A stretch of DNA of 64,000 nucleotides, taken from contig NZ_FNFN01000013.1 of NCBI RefSeq assembly GCF_900101045.1, positions 39,581 to 103,580 on the forward strand, written 5' to 3'. This document shows, piece after piece, positions 1 to 7,652 of the stretch (its first letter is position 1; the number at the start of each line of letters is the position of its first letter). The notes beneath the pieces are model-generated. The model did no database searches, was not told the DNA's origin, and saw nothing but the letters and a program-made list of their open reading frames with translations. The position numbers and the translations under genes are program-made. Source of the DNA: Nocardioides sp. YR527 (lineage in GTDB: Bacteria > Actinomycetota > Actinomycetes > Propionibacteriales > Nocardioidaceae).

Positions 1-1143
1 CGCGACCAGGATCAGGAAGTGCATCGGACCCGGCCAGCGTTTGAGGTTGGCGTGCTTGCTGGGCGGGCTCCACCCGGGCTCGGGCGACGGAGCCGGTGGC
101 GGCGCCTGCGGGTCGAACCTGCGCACCACCAGGGGCTCGGCCGGCACGTCGGCGTCGGTCACCGCCGTCGGCGGCACCTCCTCCACCTCCGTCATCGCAT
201 CGTCGGCGGCGTCCGCATCGACCAGCGTCGGCTTCAGCTCGGCGTCCGCGGGTGCGGCGGCCAGCGGCATCGTCACCGGCAGCACCTCGGTGACCGCCGA
301 GGCATCGCCTCCCGACCACGGCACCTCGGGCTCCATCAGCCACTCCCGCAGCTCCTCCAGGCCCGGCCGGTCCGCGGGATCCGTCGCCAGCGCCGCCGTC
401 AGGACCTCCCGCATCGAACCCTCGATGCCGTCGAGGTCGTGCTGGCCGCGGCGTACGCGATCCAGGACGGCCATCGACGGACCGGTCCCGAACGGAGGCC
501 GACCCGTCAGCGCGTAGGTCGTCGTGGCCGCCCACGAGTGCACGTCGCTGGCCGGCGTCGAGGGCGTCCCCTCCAGGATCTCCGGCGCCAGATAGCCCGG
601 GGTGCCGACCAGCCATCCGGTGAGCGTGATCTTGGGATCGTCGGCGACCCGGGCCAGCCCGAAGTCGATGAGCACCGGCGTACGCCCCTCCATCACCACG
701 TTGGAAGGCTTCACGTCACGGTGCAGCACGCCGGCGTCGTGGCAGGCCGCGACCCCGCCGGCCAGGCAGCGCGCCAGCCAGAACCGGTCCTCGCCGAGGA
801 CCGGACCGTCGTCCTTGATCCGGTCGTGGAGAGTCGGCCCCGGCACGTAGCGGGTCGCGACGTAGGGAAGGTCCGCGTAGGGGTCTGCGTCGACGATCTC
901 GGCGATCCAGGGGCTACGCACCTGCCGCAGCGAACGGACCTCGCGCTCGAGCCGGGCACGGGTCTCCTCGTCCCCCACGACGTGCGTACGCAGCACCTTG
1001 AGCGCCACCCGCTCGCCGGTCTCCTCGTGGCGGGCCAGGTGGACGACTCCCATGCCGCCCTCGCCGAGCTTGGTGAGGAGCTCGTAGGCACCGACCCTCA
1101 CCAGCCCGTCCCCGGATGCCCGCCCGGGGCGTAGGTCCGTCAC
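1..1143 (-). CDS. Serine/threonine protein kinase, C-terminus cut by window edge
   Basis: This is a Hanks-type Ser/Thr kinase on the minus strand. It starts at a GTG (1143-1141) and is open to base 1, so 381 codons are visible and the C-terminus lies outside the window. The kinase domain fills about residues 15-275. It shows the glycine loop GEGGMGVV, the ATP lysine in ALKVL, the catalytic loop HRDVKPSN, DFGLA, and GTPGYLAPE in the activation segment. A Pro/Asp/Ala-rich linker follows. At the edge a hydrophobic stretch (HFLILVA) begins, as expected for the single membrane helix of a PknB-type receptor kinase; any extracellular sensor would be beyond the window. It lies 57 bp downstream of mutB in the same direction. 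The kinase call is secure; substrates cannot be inferred. Confidence 0.93.
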   Translation of the reverse strand, partial: MTDLRPGRASGDGLVRVGAYELLTKLGEGGMGVVHLARHEETGERVALKVLRTHVVGDEETRARLEREVRSLRQVRSPWIAEIVDADPYADLPYVATRYVPGPTLHDRIKDDGPVLGEDRFWLARCLAGGVAACHDAGVLHRDVKPSNVVMEGRTPVLIDFGLARVADDPKITLTGWLVGTPGYLAPEILEGTPSTPASDVHSWAATTTYALTGRPPFGTGPSMAVLDRVRRGQHDLDGIEGSMREVLTAALATDPADRPGLEELREWLMEPEVPWSGGDASAVTEVLPVTMPLAAAPADAELKPTLVDADAADDAMTEVEEVPPTAVTDADVPAEPLVVRRFDPQAPPPAPSPEPGWSPPSKHANLKRWPGPMHFLILVA

Positions 1144-1200
1144 AGCTCTGAGGCTAGACGAGCCCGACGCCCCCGGCGAGGACATACCGCGGCGGGAGTG

Positions 1201-3393
1201 TCAGTGGTCGAGCTGCTCCCGCAGACGACCGAGCAGGTCGATGGCGGAGTCGGCGATGACCGTGCCCGGCAGGAAGACCGCGGCCGCGCCCATCTGCTCG
1301 AGCGTGGCCACGTCGTCGGGCGGGATGACCCCGCCGATGACGATCATGATGTCCGGGCGCCCCTGCTCCTCCAGCGCCGCCTTCAGCGCGGGGAGCAGTG
1401 CGAGGTGACCGGCAGCCAGCGACGAGACCCCGACGATGTGTACGTCGGCGTCGACCGCCTGCTGCGCGACCTCCTCGGGCGTGGAGAACAGCGGGCCTAC
1501 GTCGACGTCGAAGCCGAGGTCGGCGAAGGCCGAGACCACGACCTTCTGACCACGGTCGTGGCCGTCCTGGCCCATCTTCGCGACCAGGATGCGCGGGCGG
1601 CGACCCTCGGCCTCCTCGAACTCCTTGGTCGCCTTCAGCACGTCGGCCACCTTCGAGTCACCCGACGTCGTCGCCTCATCCCGGTACACACCGGAGATGG
1701 TACGGATGACGGCCTGGTGCCGGCCCCATGCCTTCTCCATCGCGTCGGAGATCTCGCCGACGGTCGCCTTGGCCCGGGCCGCGTCGACGGCCAGGGCGAG
1801 CAGGTTGCCCTCCAGGTTCGCCCCGGACTTCTCGGCACCGGCGGAGTTCGTGATGGCCTCCAGGGCCCGGCGTACGTCCTCGTCGTCGCGCTCCGCGCGC
1901 AGCCGCTCGAGCTTGGCGAGCTGCTGCTTGTAGACCTGGTCGTTGTCGACCTTGAGCACGTCGAGCGGGTCCTCGGAGGGGAGCCGGAAGGTGTTGACGC
2001 CGATCAGCTTCTGGGCACCGGAGTCGAGGCGCGCCTGGGTGCGGGCGGCCGCCTCCTCGATGCGCATCTTCGGGATGCCCTGCTCGATCGCCTTGGCCAT
2101 CCCACCGGCCGCCTCGGCCTCCTGGATGTGGGCCCAGGCGCGCTCGGCGAGGTCGTGGGTGAGCTTCTCGACGTAGTAGGAGCCGCCCCACGGGTCGATG
2201 ATCTCGGTCGTGCCGCTCTCCTGCTGCAGCAGCAGCTGGGTGTTGCGGGCGATGCGGGCCGAGAAGTCGGTCGGCAGAGCGATGGCTTCGTCCAACGCGT
2301 TCGTGTGCAGCGACTGGGTGTGGCCCTGGGTCGCGGCCATCGCCTCGATCGCGGTGCGGCCGACGTTGTTGAAGACGTCCTGGGCGGTCAGCGACCAGCC
2401 GGAGGTCTGGCTGTGGGTCCGCAGGGACAGCGACTTGGGGTTCTTCGGGTCGAACTGGCTCACCAGCCGGGACCAGAGCGCACGGGCCGCGCGCATCTTG
2501 GCGACCTCCATGAAGAAGTTCATCCCGATCGCCCAGAAGAAGCTGAGCCGCGGCGCGAACGCGTCGACGTCGAGGCCCGCGGCCAGACCGGTGCGCAGGT
2601 ATTCGACGCCGTCGGCCAGCGTGTAGGCGAGCTCGAGATCGGCCGTCGCCCCGGCCTCCTGCATGTGGTAGCCGGAGATCGAGATCGAGTTGAACCGGGG
2701 CATCTTCGCGGCGGTGTAGGAGAAGATGTCGCCGATGATCCGCATCGACGCCGCCGGCGGGTAGATGTAGGTGTTGCGGACCATGAACTCCTTGAGGATG
2801 TCGTTCTGGATGGTCCCGGCCAGCTTCTCGGGCGGGACACCCTGCTCCTCGGCCGCGGCGATGTAGAGCGCCAGCACCGGCAGCACCGCACCGTTCATCG
2901 TCATCGAGACGGACATCTCGTCGAGCGGGATGCCGTCGAACAGCGTCCTGGTGTCGTAGATGGAGTCGATCGCGACGCCGGCCATGCCGACGTCGCCGCG
3001 CACCCGCGGGTGGTCGGAGTCGTAGCCGCGGTGGGTGGCCAGGTCGAAGGCGACGCTCAGGCCCTTCTGGCCCGCAGCCAGGTTGCGGCGGTAGAACGCG
3101 TTGGACTCCTCCGCGGTCGAGAACCCGGCGTACTGCCGGATCGTCCACGGCTGGGTCGTGTACATCGTCGGGTAGGGCCCACGCAGGAACGGGCTCAGGC
3201 CGGGGAAGGTGTCGAGCGCGTCGAGACCCTCGAGGTCCGCGGGCCCGTACGCCGGCTGGATCTCGATGCCCTCGGGGCTCAGCCACGGCGTCCCCCCGCT
3301 GGTTGAGCCGCCGGAGCCGCTAGGCGAAGGCGTGTCGAAACCAACACGGTCACCCAGGAGCGGCAGCCCCTTGAAGGATCCGGGAATCGTCAT
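1201..3393 (-). CDS. mutB: Methylmalonyl-CoA mutase large (alpha) subunit
   Basis: This is the adenosylcobalamin-dependent subunit that interconverts (R)-methylmalonyl-CoA and succinyl-CoA in propionate and odd-chain/branched catabolism. The 730 residues have the usual layout. The TIM-barrel substrate domain is at about 50-560, with YPTMYTTQPWTIRQYAGFS near the start. The C-terminal B12-binding domain carries the DxHxxG motif as DGHDRG near residue 610. The ATG overlaps the mutA stop by 4 bp (ATGA), so translation is probably coupled. Residues of roughly 17-33 are a Gly/Ser/Pro/Thr segment that is not part of the family; its DNA (3296-3342) resembles a dispersed palindromic repeat. No meaB/argK chaperone gene is seen beside it. 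Identification is firm. Confidence 0.97.
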   Translation of the reverse strand: MTIPGSFKGLPLLGDRVGFDTPSPSGSGGSTSGGTPWLSPEGIEIQPAYGPADLEGLDALDTFPGLSPFLRGPYPTMYTTQPWTIRQYAGFSTAEESNAFYRRNLAAGQKGLSVAFDLATHRGYDSDHPRVRGDVGMAGVAIDSIYDTRTLFDGIPLDEMSVSMTMNGAVLPVLALYIAAAEEQGVPPEKLAGTIQNDILKEFMVRNTYIYPPAASMRIIGDIFSYTAAKMPRFNSISISGYHMQEAGATADLELAYTLADGVEYLRTGLAAGLDVDAFAPRLSFFWAIGMNFFMEVAKMRAARALWSRLVSQFDPKNPKSLSLRTHSQTSGWSLTAQDVFNNVGRTAIEAMAATQGHTQSLHTNALDEAIALPTDFSARIARNTQLLLQQESGTTEIIDPWGGSYYVEKLTHDLAERAWAHIQEAEAAGGMAKAIEQGIPKMRIEEAAARTQARLDSGAQKLIGVNTFRLPSEDPLDVLKVDNDQVYKQQLAKLERLRAERDDEDVRRALEAITNSAGAEKSGANLEGNLLALAVDAARAKATVGEISDAMEKAWGRHQAVIRTISGVYRDEATTSGDSKVADVLKATKEFEEAEGRRPRILVAKMGQDGHDRGQKVVVSAFADLGFDVDVGPLFSTPEEVAQQAVDADVHIVGVSSLAAGHLALLPALKAALEEQGRPDIMIVIGGVIPPDDVATLEQMGAAAVFLPGTVIADSAIDLLGRLREQLDH
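3296..3342. repeat. Palindromic repeat-like insert inside the mutB N-terminus
   Basis: On the coding (minus) strand this stretch begins GGTTTCGACACG and ends CTCAACCAGCGG. The ends have the GGTT...AACC inverted character of dispersed extragenic elements that I recall from Nocardioidaceae-type genomes. It is read in frame and adds a Gly/Ser/Pro linker near the mutB N-terminus. A diverged relative may lie at 47413-47461 (GGGTTTCGAGACGG). Repeat membership is inferred by eye. Confidence 0.5.
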
Positions 3394-5180
3394 GAGAGCT
3401 TCTCCCTCGTAGCGGTCAGGAAGGCGAGCGCGTCGACACCCATCGAGGCGGCGTCGTCCACCTCGGCGTCGACGGCGTCGGGCTTCCCGGCGATGATCAC
3501 GTGCGTGGCGCCGGCCTCACGGAGGGCCGCGATCGCGGCCGCGCCCCACTCGGCGTACGTCTTGTCGGACCCGGCCAGGCAGACGACCGGTGGCGTGCCG
3601 GCCGCACGATACTTTCCGGCCAGCTCCTCGGCGTCCGCGGTCGCACCCGCGACCTCGACGCCGATCCCGCCCGCGGCGAGCAGGTTGGTCGCGAAGGTTG
3701 CCCGGGCGGTGTGCTGGGCGACCGTGCCGAGGGTGGCGAGGAAGACCTTGGCGGTGGCAGGAGTGTCCCGCAGGGCCTCGAAGGAGGCGCCGTAGCGCAC
3801 GACCCGCTCGTTGAGAGGATCGTTCGGCCGCGAGGGCAGCGTCTCGGCGAGGTTGGGGAACTCGGTGAGCCCGGTGATCGGACGCTTGCGCCGCGCGATC
3901 GCCTTCTCGCGCGCGGCGGAGACCGCGGCGATCCGGTCGCGGAAGGGCGAGAAGTCGTGGCCTCCGACGGTGTTGGCCCCGGTCCACTCCTCCTCGAGCT
4001 GGATGAACGCCTCCCAGCCGGCGGCGGCCATGTCGGCGGTCAACTGCTCGACGGCGAAGGAGCCGCCGGCGGGGTCCGCGACGGCCGCGACGTGGGACTC
4101 GTCGATCAGCAGGTGGGACACGTTGCGGGCGATCCGTCGCCCGAACCCGTCCGGGACGCCGTTGGCGGAGTCGAAGGGCAGCACGGTCACCGCGTCCGCG
4201 CCGCCGACGCCGGCGGCGAAGGCGGCGACGGTGCCGCGCAGCATGTTCACGTAGGGGTCGTACTTCGACAGCATCGGCCGCGAGCTCACCGCGTGGATGC
4301 GCATCTCCACGCCCTCGGCCCCGGAGAGCTCGAGGACTCGTGCCCACAGCTGGCGGGCGGCCCGCAGCTTGGCGGTCGTCGGGAACTGCTCGTCGGTGGC
4401 CGCGTACCGGAACTCGATGAGGCTCGCCGCGACTGCCGGCGAGAACCCCGCCTCGGTCAGCGCGCGCAGGTAGGCGACGCCGACCGCGATCGACCAGCCG
4501 AGCTCCTGCACGTCGGACGCGCCCAGGTCGTGCGCAGCCGTGGCGTCGACAACGATCGCGCGCACCCCGATCCCCTGGGCCAGACGGGCGAGGTCGACCA
4601 GCTCGGCGAACGCCTCGTCGGGCGCCAGCGGCAGGTCGCGCAGCAGTGCGCCCATCGGGTCGGCGCCGAGGTTGGTCCCGGCGTGCAGACCGGCGCCACG
4701 CTCGGCGATCAGCGCGAGCAGGTTCTGGGCGACCTTGACCGCACCGATCGGCGCGTCGAGCACGACCGGCGCCAGGTCGAGGAGCACCTTGTCGAGGAGC
4801 ACCGCGAGGTCGGTGGTCTCGTCGGCGGCCACCCACAGCGAGGAGACCCCGCCGTCGAGGTCGACCAGGGCGGCCTCGTTGGCCGTCTTGGCGTCGACCC
4901 CCGAGAGACCGGAGACGAGGGAGCGGATGTCCCAGGCGCCGGAGCGCGTGGGACGTGCCGCGTCAGCGAAGGACTCCTCCGGCAGCCCGAGCGGGGCGAT
5001 CTTGAGTCCGTCGAGGGAGGTGCGCGTCAGCTTGTCCCAGACGAGCGAGTCGGCGTCGTCGGCCGACAGCCGACCGCTCTTCCGGAGGACGGCAGCAGTC
5101 GCCGCCTCCCACTCGGCCTGGGAATGGGCATCCGCCGGCTGGGCAAGGCGCAACGAGTCGTCGCGAGCGGCGTCGTTCAT
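3390..5180 (-). CDS. mutA: Methylmalonyl-CoA mutase small (beta) subunit
   Basis: This is the non-catalytic partner of MutB and forms the heterodimeric mutase. The 596 residues align in layout with the mutase family: an N-terminal barrel-like domain (WDKLTRTSLDGLKIAPLG early on, then EMRIHAVSSRPMLSKYDPYVNM) and a C-terminal Rossmann-like domain. The C-terminal domain lacks DxHxxG, as expected for the beta subunit, which does not bind cobalamin. I chose the ATG at 5180, preceded by AAGG, rather than a TTG 13 codons upstream with no ribosome-binding site. It is the first gene of a two-gene operon and overlaps mutB by 4 bp. Confidence 0.95.
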   Translation of the reverse strand: MNDAARDDSLRLAQPADAHSQAEWEAATAAVLRKSGRLSADDADSLVWDKLTRTSLDGLKIAPLGLPEESFADAARPTRSGAWDIRSLVSGLSGVDAKTANEAALVDLDGGVSSLWVAADETTDLAVLLDKVLLDLAPVVLDAPIGAVKVAQNLLALIAERGAGLHAGTNLGADPMGALLRDLPLAPDEAFAELVDLARLAQGIGVRAIVVDATAAHDLGASDVQELGWSIAVGVAYLRALTEAGFSPAVAASLIEFRYAATDEQFPTTAKLRAARQLWARVLELSGAEGVEMRIHAVSSRPMLSKYDPYVNMLRGTVAAFAAGVGGADAVTVLPFDSANGVPDGFGRRIARNVSHLLIDESHVAAVADPAGGSFAVEQLTADMAAAGWEAFIQLEEEWTGANTVGGHDFSPFRDRIAAVSAAREKAIARRKRPITGLTEFPNLAETLPSRPNDPLNERVVRYGASFEALRDTPATAKVFLATLGTVAQHTARATFATNLLAAGGIGVEVAGATADAEELAGKYRAAGTPPVVCLAGSDKTYAEWGAAAIAALREAGATHVIIAGKPDAVDAEVDDAASMGVDALAFLTATREKLS

Positions 5181-5269
5181 GAATCGAACCTTAGGCCGAT
5201 GGAGTGGCGGTGACCACAAAGTGTGAGGTTTACAACCGCTAACTGAGACGCGCCGTTAGGTTGAGCGCC

Positions 5270-5725
5270 GTGAAGGTACGCACCCCGGCCGGACAGACCT
5301 ACCGGATCACCCGCCGCTGGGTCCCCTGGCAGCGGAAGTCGCGCCGCATGAGTCTCGACGGATTCGACGTCCCTCTCGGCCCGCCTTCGGGCGACGATCC
5401 GATCAGCGCGATCCTCATGGTGCTCTGGCTCATCATCGCGCTGCCGATCATCGTCGTGGTCGTCGCGGTCATGCTCCTGACCGGCATCGAGCTCCTCCTC
5501 CTGCTCGCGATCCTCCCCTTCGCCGTCGGCGCCCGGGTCGTCTTCGGCCGCCACTGGACCGTCGAGGTGCGCCGCGGCTTCACGCCCATCCACGAGGAGC
5601 GCGCGGGCAGGTGGGCCGCCAGTGCCGTACGTATCTCCGAGCTGGCGCGGGAGATCGAGTCGGGCAACGTCCCGGCCGACACCCTCACCAAGCAGCCGGC
5701 CAAGCAGTCGGCCAAGCAGTCCTAG
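5270..5725 (+). CDS. Small membrane protein of unknown function
   Basis: This 151-residue protein starts with a basic, aromatic segment (GQTYRITRRWVPWQRKSRR). A long hydrophobic block follows at about residues 45-95, enough for two transmembrane helices, then a soluble tail ending in repeated KQPAKQSAKQS. No known domain is recognised. I chose the GTG at 5270 because TTAGG lies about 10 nt upstream; a TTG at 5261 would sit almost on that site. It is divergent from mutA, with about 90 bp between them. Its stop overlaps the convergent DUF1707 gene (CTAG shared at 5722-5725). Coding status is likely from length, frame and membrane pattern; function is unknown. Confidence 0.75.
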   Translation: MKVRTPAGQTYRITRRWVPWQRKSRRMSLDGFDVPLGPPSGDDPISAILMVLWLIIALPIIVVVVAVMLLTGIELLLLLAILPFAVGARVVFGRHWTVEVRRGFTPIHEERAGRWAASAVRISELAREIESGNVPADTLTKQPAKQSAKQS

Positions 5726-6063
5726 TCGCGCCAGAGGCGCAGCAGCGGCAGCCCCGTGTAGACCAGCACCCACACCGGCCAGAAGAACCCCCGACCGGTG
5801 ACGTGCCACGCGACCACGGCGATCGCGCCACAGATCAGGAACACCAGAACATCCCGTACGAAGCGCCGCCCCGCCCCGGGCGAGGAGACGGGTTCCTCCT
5901 CCCCCAGGTCGTCGACCACCGCGGCGAGGTCGGCAGTCCTCGCCGCGCCCCACACCGCCTCGGCGCGCGAGTCCAGCTCGGGCGCGTCGATCCGCCCCGC
6001 GGCGTACGCCTCGACGAGCCGCGCCCGCGCGGCCTCGCGCTCGAGGTCGCCGACCCGCGTCAC
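5722..6063 (-). CDS. DUF1707 / 2TM domain protein
   Basis: This 113-residue protein has an N-terminal DUF1707 (SHOCT-like) segment at residues 3-55, recognisable by VGDLEREAARARLVEAYAAG and the pattern ApELDsRaeavwgArT.aDL. Two hydrophobic helices at about 68-110 (DVLVFLICGAIAVVAWHVTG and PVWVLVYTGLPLLRLW) match the 2TM domain. The start GTG at 6063 overlaps the stop of the upstream sulfatase gene (GTGA), which suggests translational coupling. DUF1707 proteins are common in actinobacteria, but their biochemical role is not established. Here the only contextual hint is linkage to the sulfatase. Confidence 0.85.
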   Translation of the reverse strand: MTRVGDLEREAARARLVEAYAAGRIDAPELDSRAEAVWGAARTADLAAVVDDLGEEEPVSSPGAGRRFVRDVLVFLICGAIAVVAWHVTGRGFFWPVWVLVYTGLPLLRLWRD

Positions 6064-7604
6064 AGCGCCTCCAGATCGAGCGCCCGGCCGGAGGCGTACA
6101 GATCCTTCGGGCAGGTCGAGGCGGCGCAGTCCTGATAGCGGTCGGCGAGCCTGGCGAGCGCCTTCACGGTCTGCGCAGCGGAGGGGTCCGCGGCGAGGTT
6201 GTGCTGCTCGTAGGGGTCCGAGGAGCGGTCGTAGACCTCGACCTGGCCGGTGTGCAGGCGGGCGTAGGTCCAGGAGCCGACCCGGACACCGGACCACAGC
6301 TGCCTGCTCCCGTCGGTGACCCGCCAGCCCGCGACCGGGATCACGCGGACCTGCTCGGGCGCACTCAGCCACGGCATGATGTCGATCCCGTCCAGCGGGC
6401 CGGGAGCGCGCGCCCCGGCCGCCGCGAGCAGGGTCGCGGCGATGTCCGGGTTGGTGACCGGGGTCCGGACCGTCCGCCCGCGCGGCACTCCGGGGCCGCT
6501 CATCAGCACCGGGATCCGCAGCGACTCGTCGTAGTGCCACAGCTTGCCGTTGAGGTTGTGGTAGCCGTTGGAGAAGCCGTTGTCGGAGGTGAAGACGACC
6601 AGCGTCCGCTTCAGCTCACCGCTCTTCTTCAGCCCGCCCAGGAGCGAGGCGATGTTGCGATCCAGGCTGCGAATGGCCTCGAGGCGGCGCTGGTAGGCGA
6701 TCCGGAGGGCGTCCTTCTTCCGCGGGTTGAACTTCCCGCGCCCGGGCGAGCCCTTCGCGTAGCCGGAGGTGTCCTCGGGAAAGAGGTTGGGCCGCGCCGG
6801 GATCTGCACGTTGTCGTAGAACCCGCGGTCCTGGGTGTCTGGCACGGTCACGGACAGCGCGGCGTCGGTGCCCGGGTAGATCCTCTTCGGATCGTCGGGC
6901 CCGGAAGGCCCGCCGTGGTGCGGCGCCACGTAGTTGACCCAGGTGAACCAGGGCTTGCCGCTCGCGCGTTCGGCCGCGATCCCGGCCTTCGCGTGCTCGG
7001 TGATGACGGTCGAGGAGTAGCCCTTGGACTTGATGACCTCGCCGTTGACGTTGAACTTCGGCGACCGGAAGTTGTAGGTCGACGGGTCGACCGTCGCGCG
7101 CCACTGGTCCCACCCGGGCGGCACGTCGCCGCGGGTCGCGCCCTCGCCGTAGCCGTTGAGGTACTTCCCCGCGAGGATCGTCGAGTAGCCCGCGTCCTGC
7201 AGCGAGGTGGCCACCGTCGAGGAGTCGTCGAAGGCCTGATACCCGCCGTACGGCCCCTCGATCGTGCGCGCACCGTGGTTGTGGGCGTACTGCCCGGTCA
7301 GCAGCGAGGCCCGCGCCGGCACGCAGATCGGCGTCGGCGCGATCCCCTCGGAGAAGGCGACCCCGGTCCGCTCGACCAGCCTCCGCACCCGCGGCAGGTA
7401 GTCCATGTCGAGGGAGGAGAGGTCGTCGACCGTGACCATCAGCAGGTTCGGCCTCTCCACGGGCCGCTCCAGTGCAGGCGTACGCGACGGGGCCGCCGCC
7501 ACCGCGGCCGGCTCGTGCACCAGGCCGGTCACCGCGAGGGCGCTCATCGCCACCGTCGCGACAGCAGCACGCTTGCGACGGGTGAACAGGTTGCCTACCG
7601 GCAT
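6060..7604 (-). CDS. Secreted Cys-type sulfatase (type I)
   Basis: This arylsulfatase-superfamily hydrolase (514 aa) is predicted to cleave sulfate esters outside the cell. It begins with basic residues and a hydrophobic signal ending near AAVAAA (about residue 38). The metal-binding segment MVTVDDLSS is near residue 57, followed by CVPARAS at Cys94, the C-x-P-x-R formylglycine motif. KYLNGYG and the TSDNGFSNGYHN metal/active-site loop come later. The C-terminal subdomain has VYDRSSDPYEQHNLA. I chose the ATG at 7604, with GGGAG 9 nt upstream, over a TTG two codons earlier. A close paralogue lies directly upstream on the same strand. No formylglycine-generating enzyme gene is in the window. 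The substrate is unknown. Confidence 0.92.
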   Translation of the reverse strand: MPVGNLFTRRKRAAVATVAMSALAVTGLVHEPAAVAAAPSRTPALERPVERPNLLMVTVDDLSSLDMDYLPRVRRLVERTGVAFSEGIAPTPICVPARASLLTGQYAHNHGARTIEGPYGGYQAFDDSSTVATSLQDAGYSTILAGKYLNGYGEGATRGDVPPGWDQWRATVDPSTYNFRSPKFNVNGEVIKSKGYSSTVITEHAKAGIAAERASGKPWFTWVNYVAPHHGGPSGPDDPKRIYPGTDAALSVTVPDTQDRGFYDNVQIPARPNLFPEDTSGYAKGSPGRGKFNPRKKDALRIAYQRRLEAIRSLDRNIASLLGGLKKSGELKRTLVVFTSDNGFSNGYHNLNGKLWHYDESLRIPVLMSGPGVPRGRTVRTPVTNPDIAATLLAAAGARAPGPLDGIDIMPWLSAPEQVRVIPVAGWRVTDGSRQLWSGVRVGSWTYARLHTGQVEVYDRSSDPYEQHNLAADPSAAQTVKALARLADRYQDCAASTCPKDLYASGRALDLEAL

Positions 7605-7622
7605 GGCCAAACACTCCCAAGT

Positions 7623-7635
7623 AATAAGAGTTATT
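7623..7635. promoter_or_regulatory. AT-rich inverted repeat upstream of the first sulfatase
   Basis: AATAA-GAG-TTATT lies in the 48-bp gap between the two sulfatase genes, just upstream of the GGGAG ribosome-binding site of the 7604 start. Such an AT-rich palindrome is unusual in this GC-rich DNA and could be an operator or part of a promoter. No regulator is identified. Confidence 0.3.
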
Positions 7636-7652
7636 TAGTCCACTTTAACCCC

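Noticed and set aside
1198..3306. 702-codon plus-strand open frame opposite mutB
   Set aside because: Composition is typical of antisense frames in high-GC DNA; mutB is complete on the other strand.
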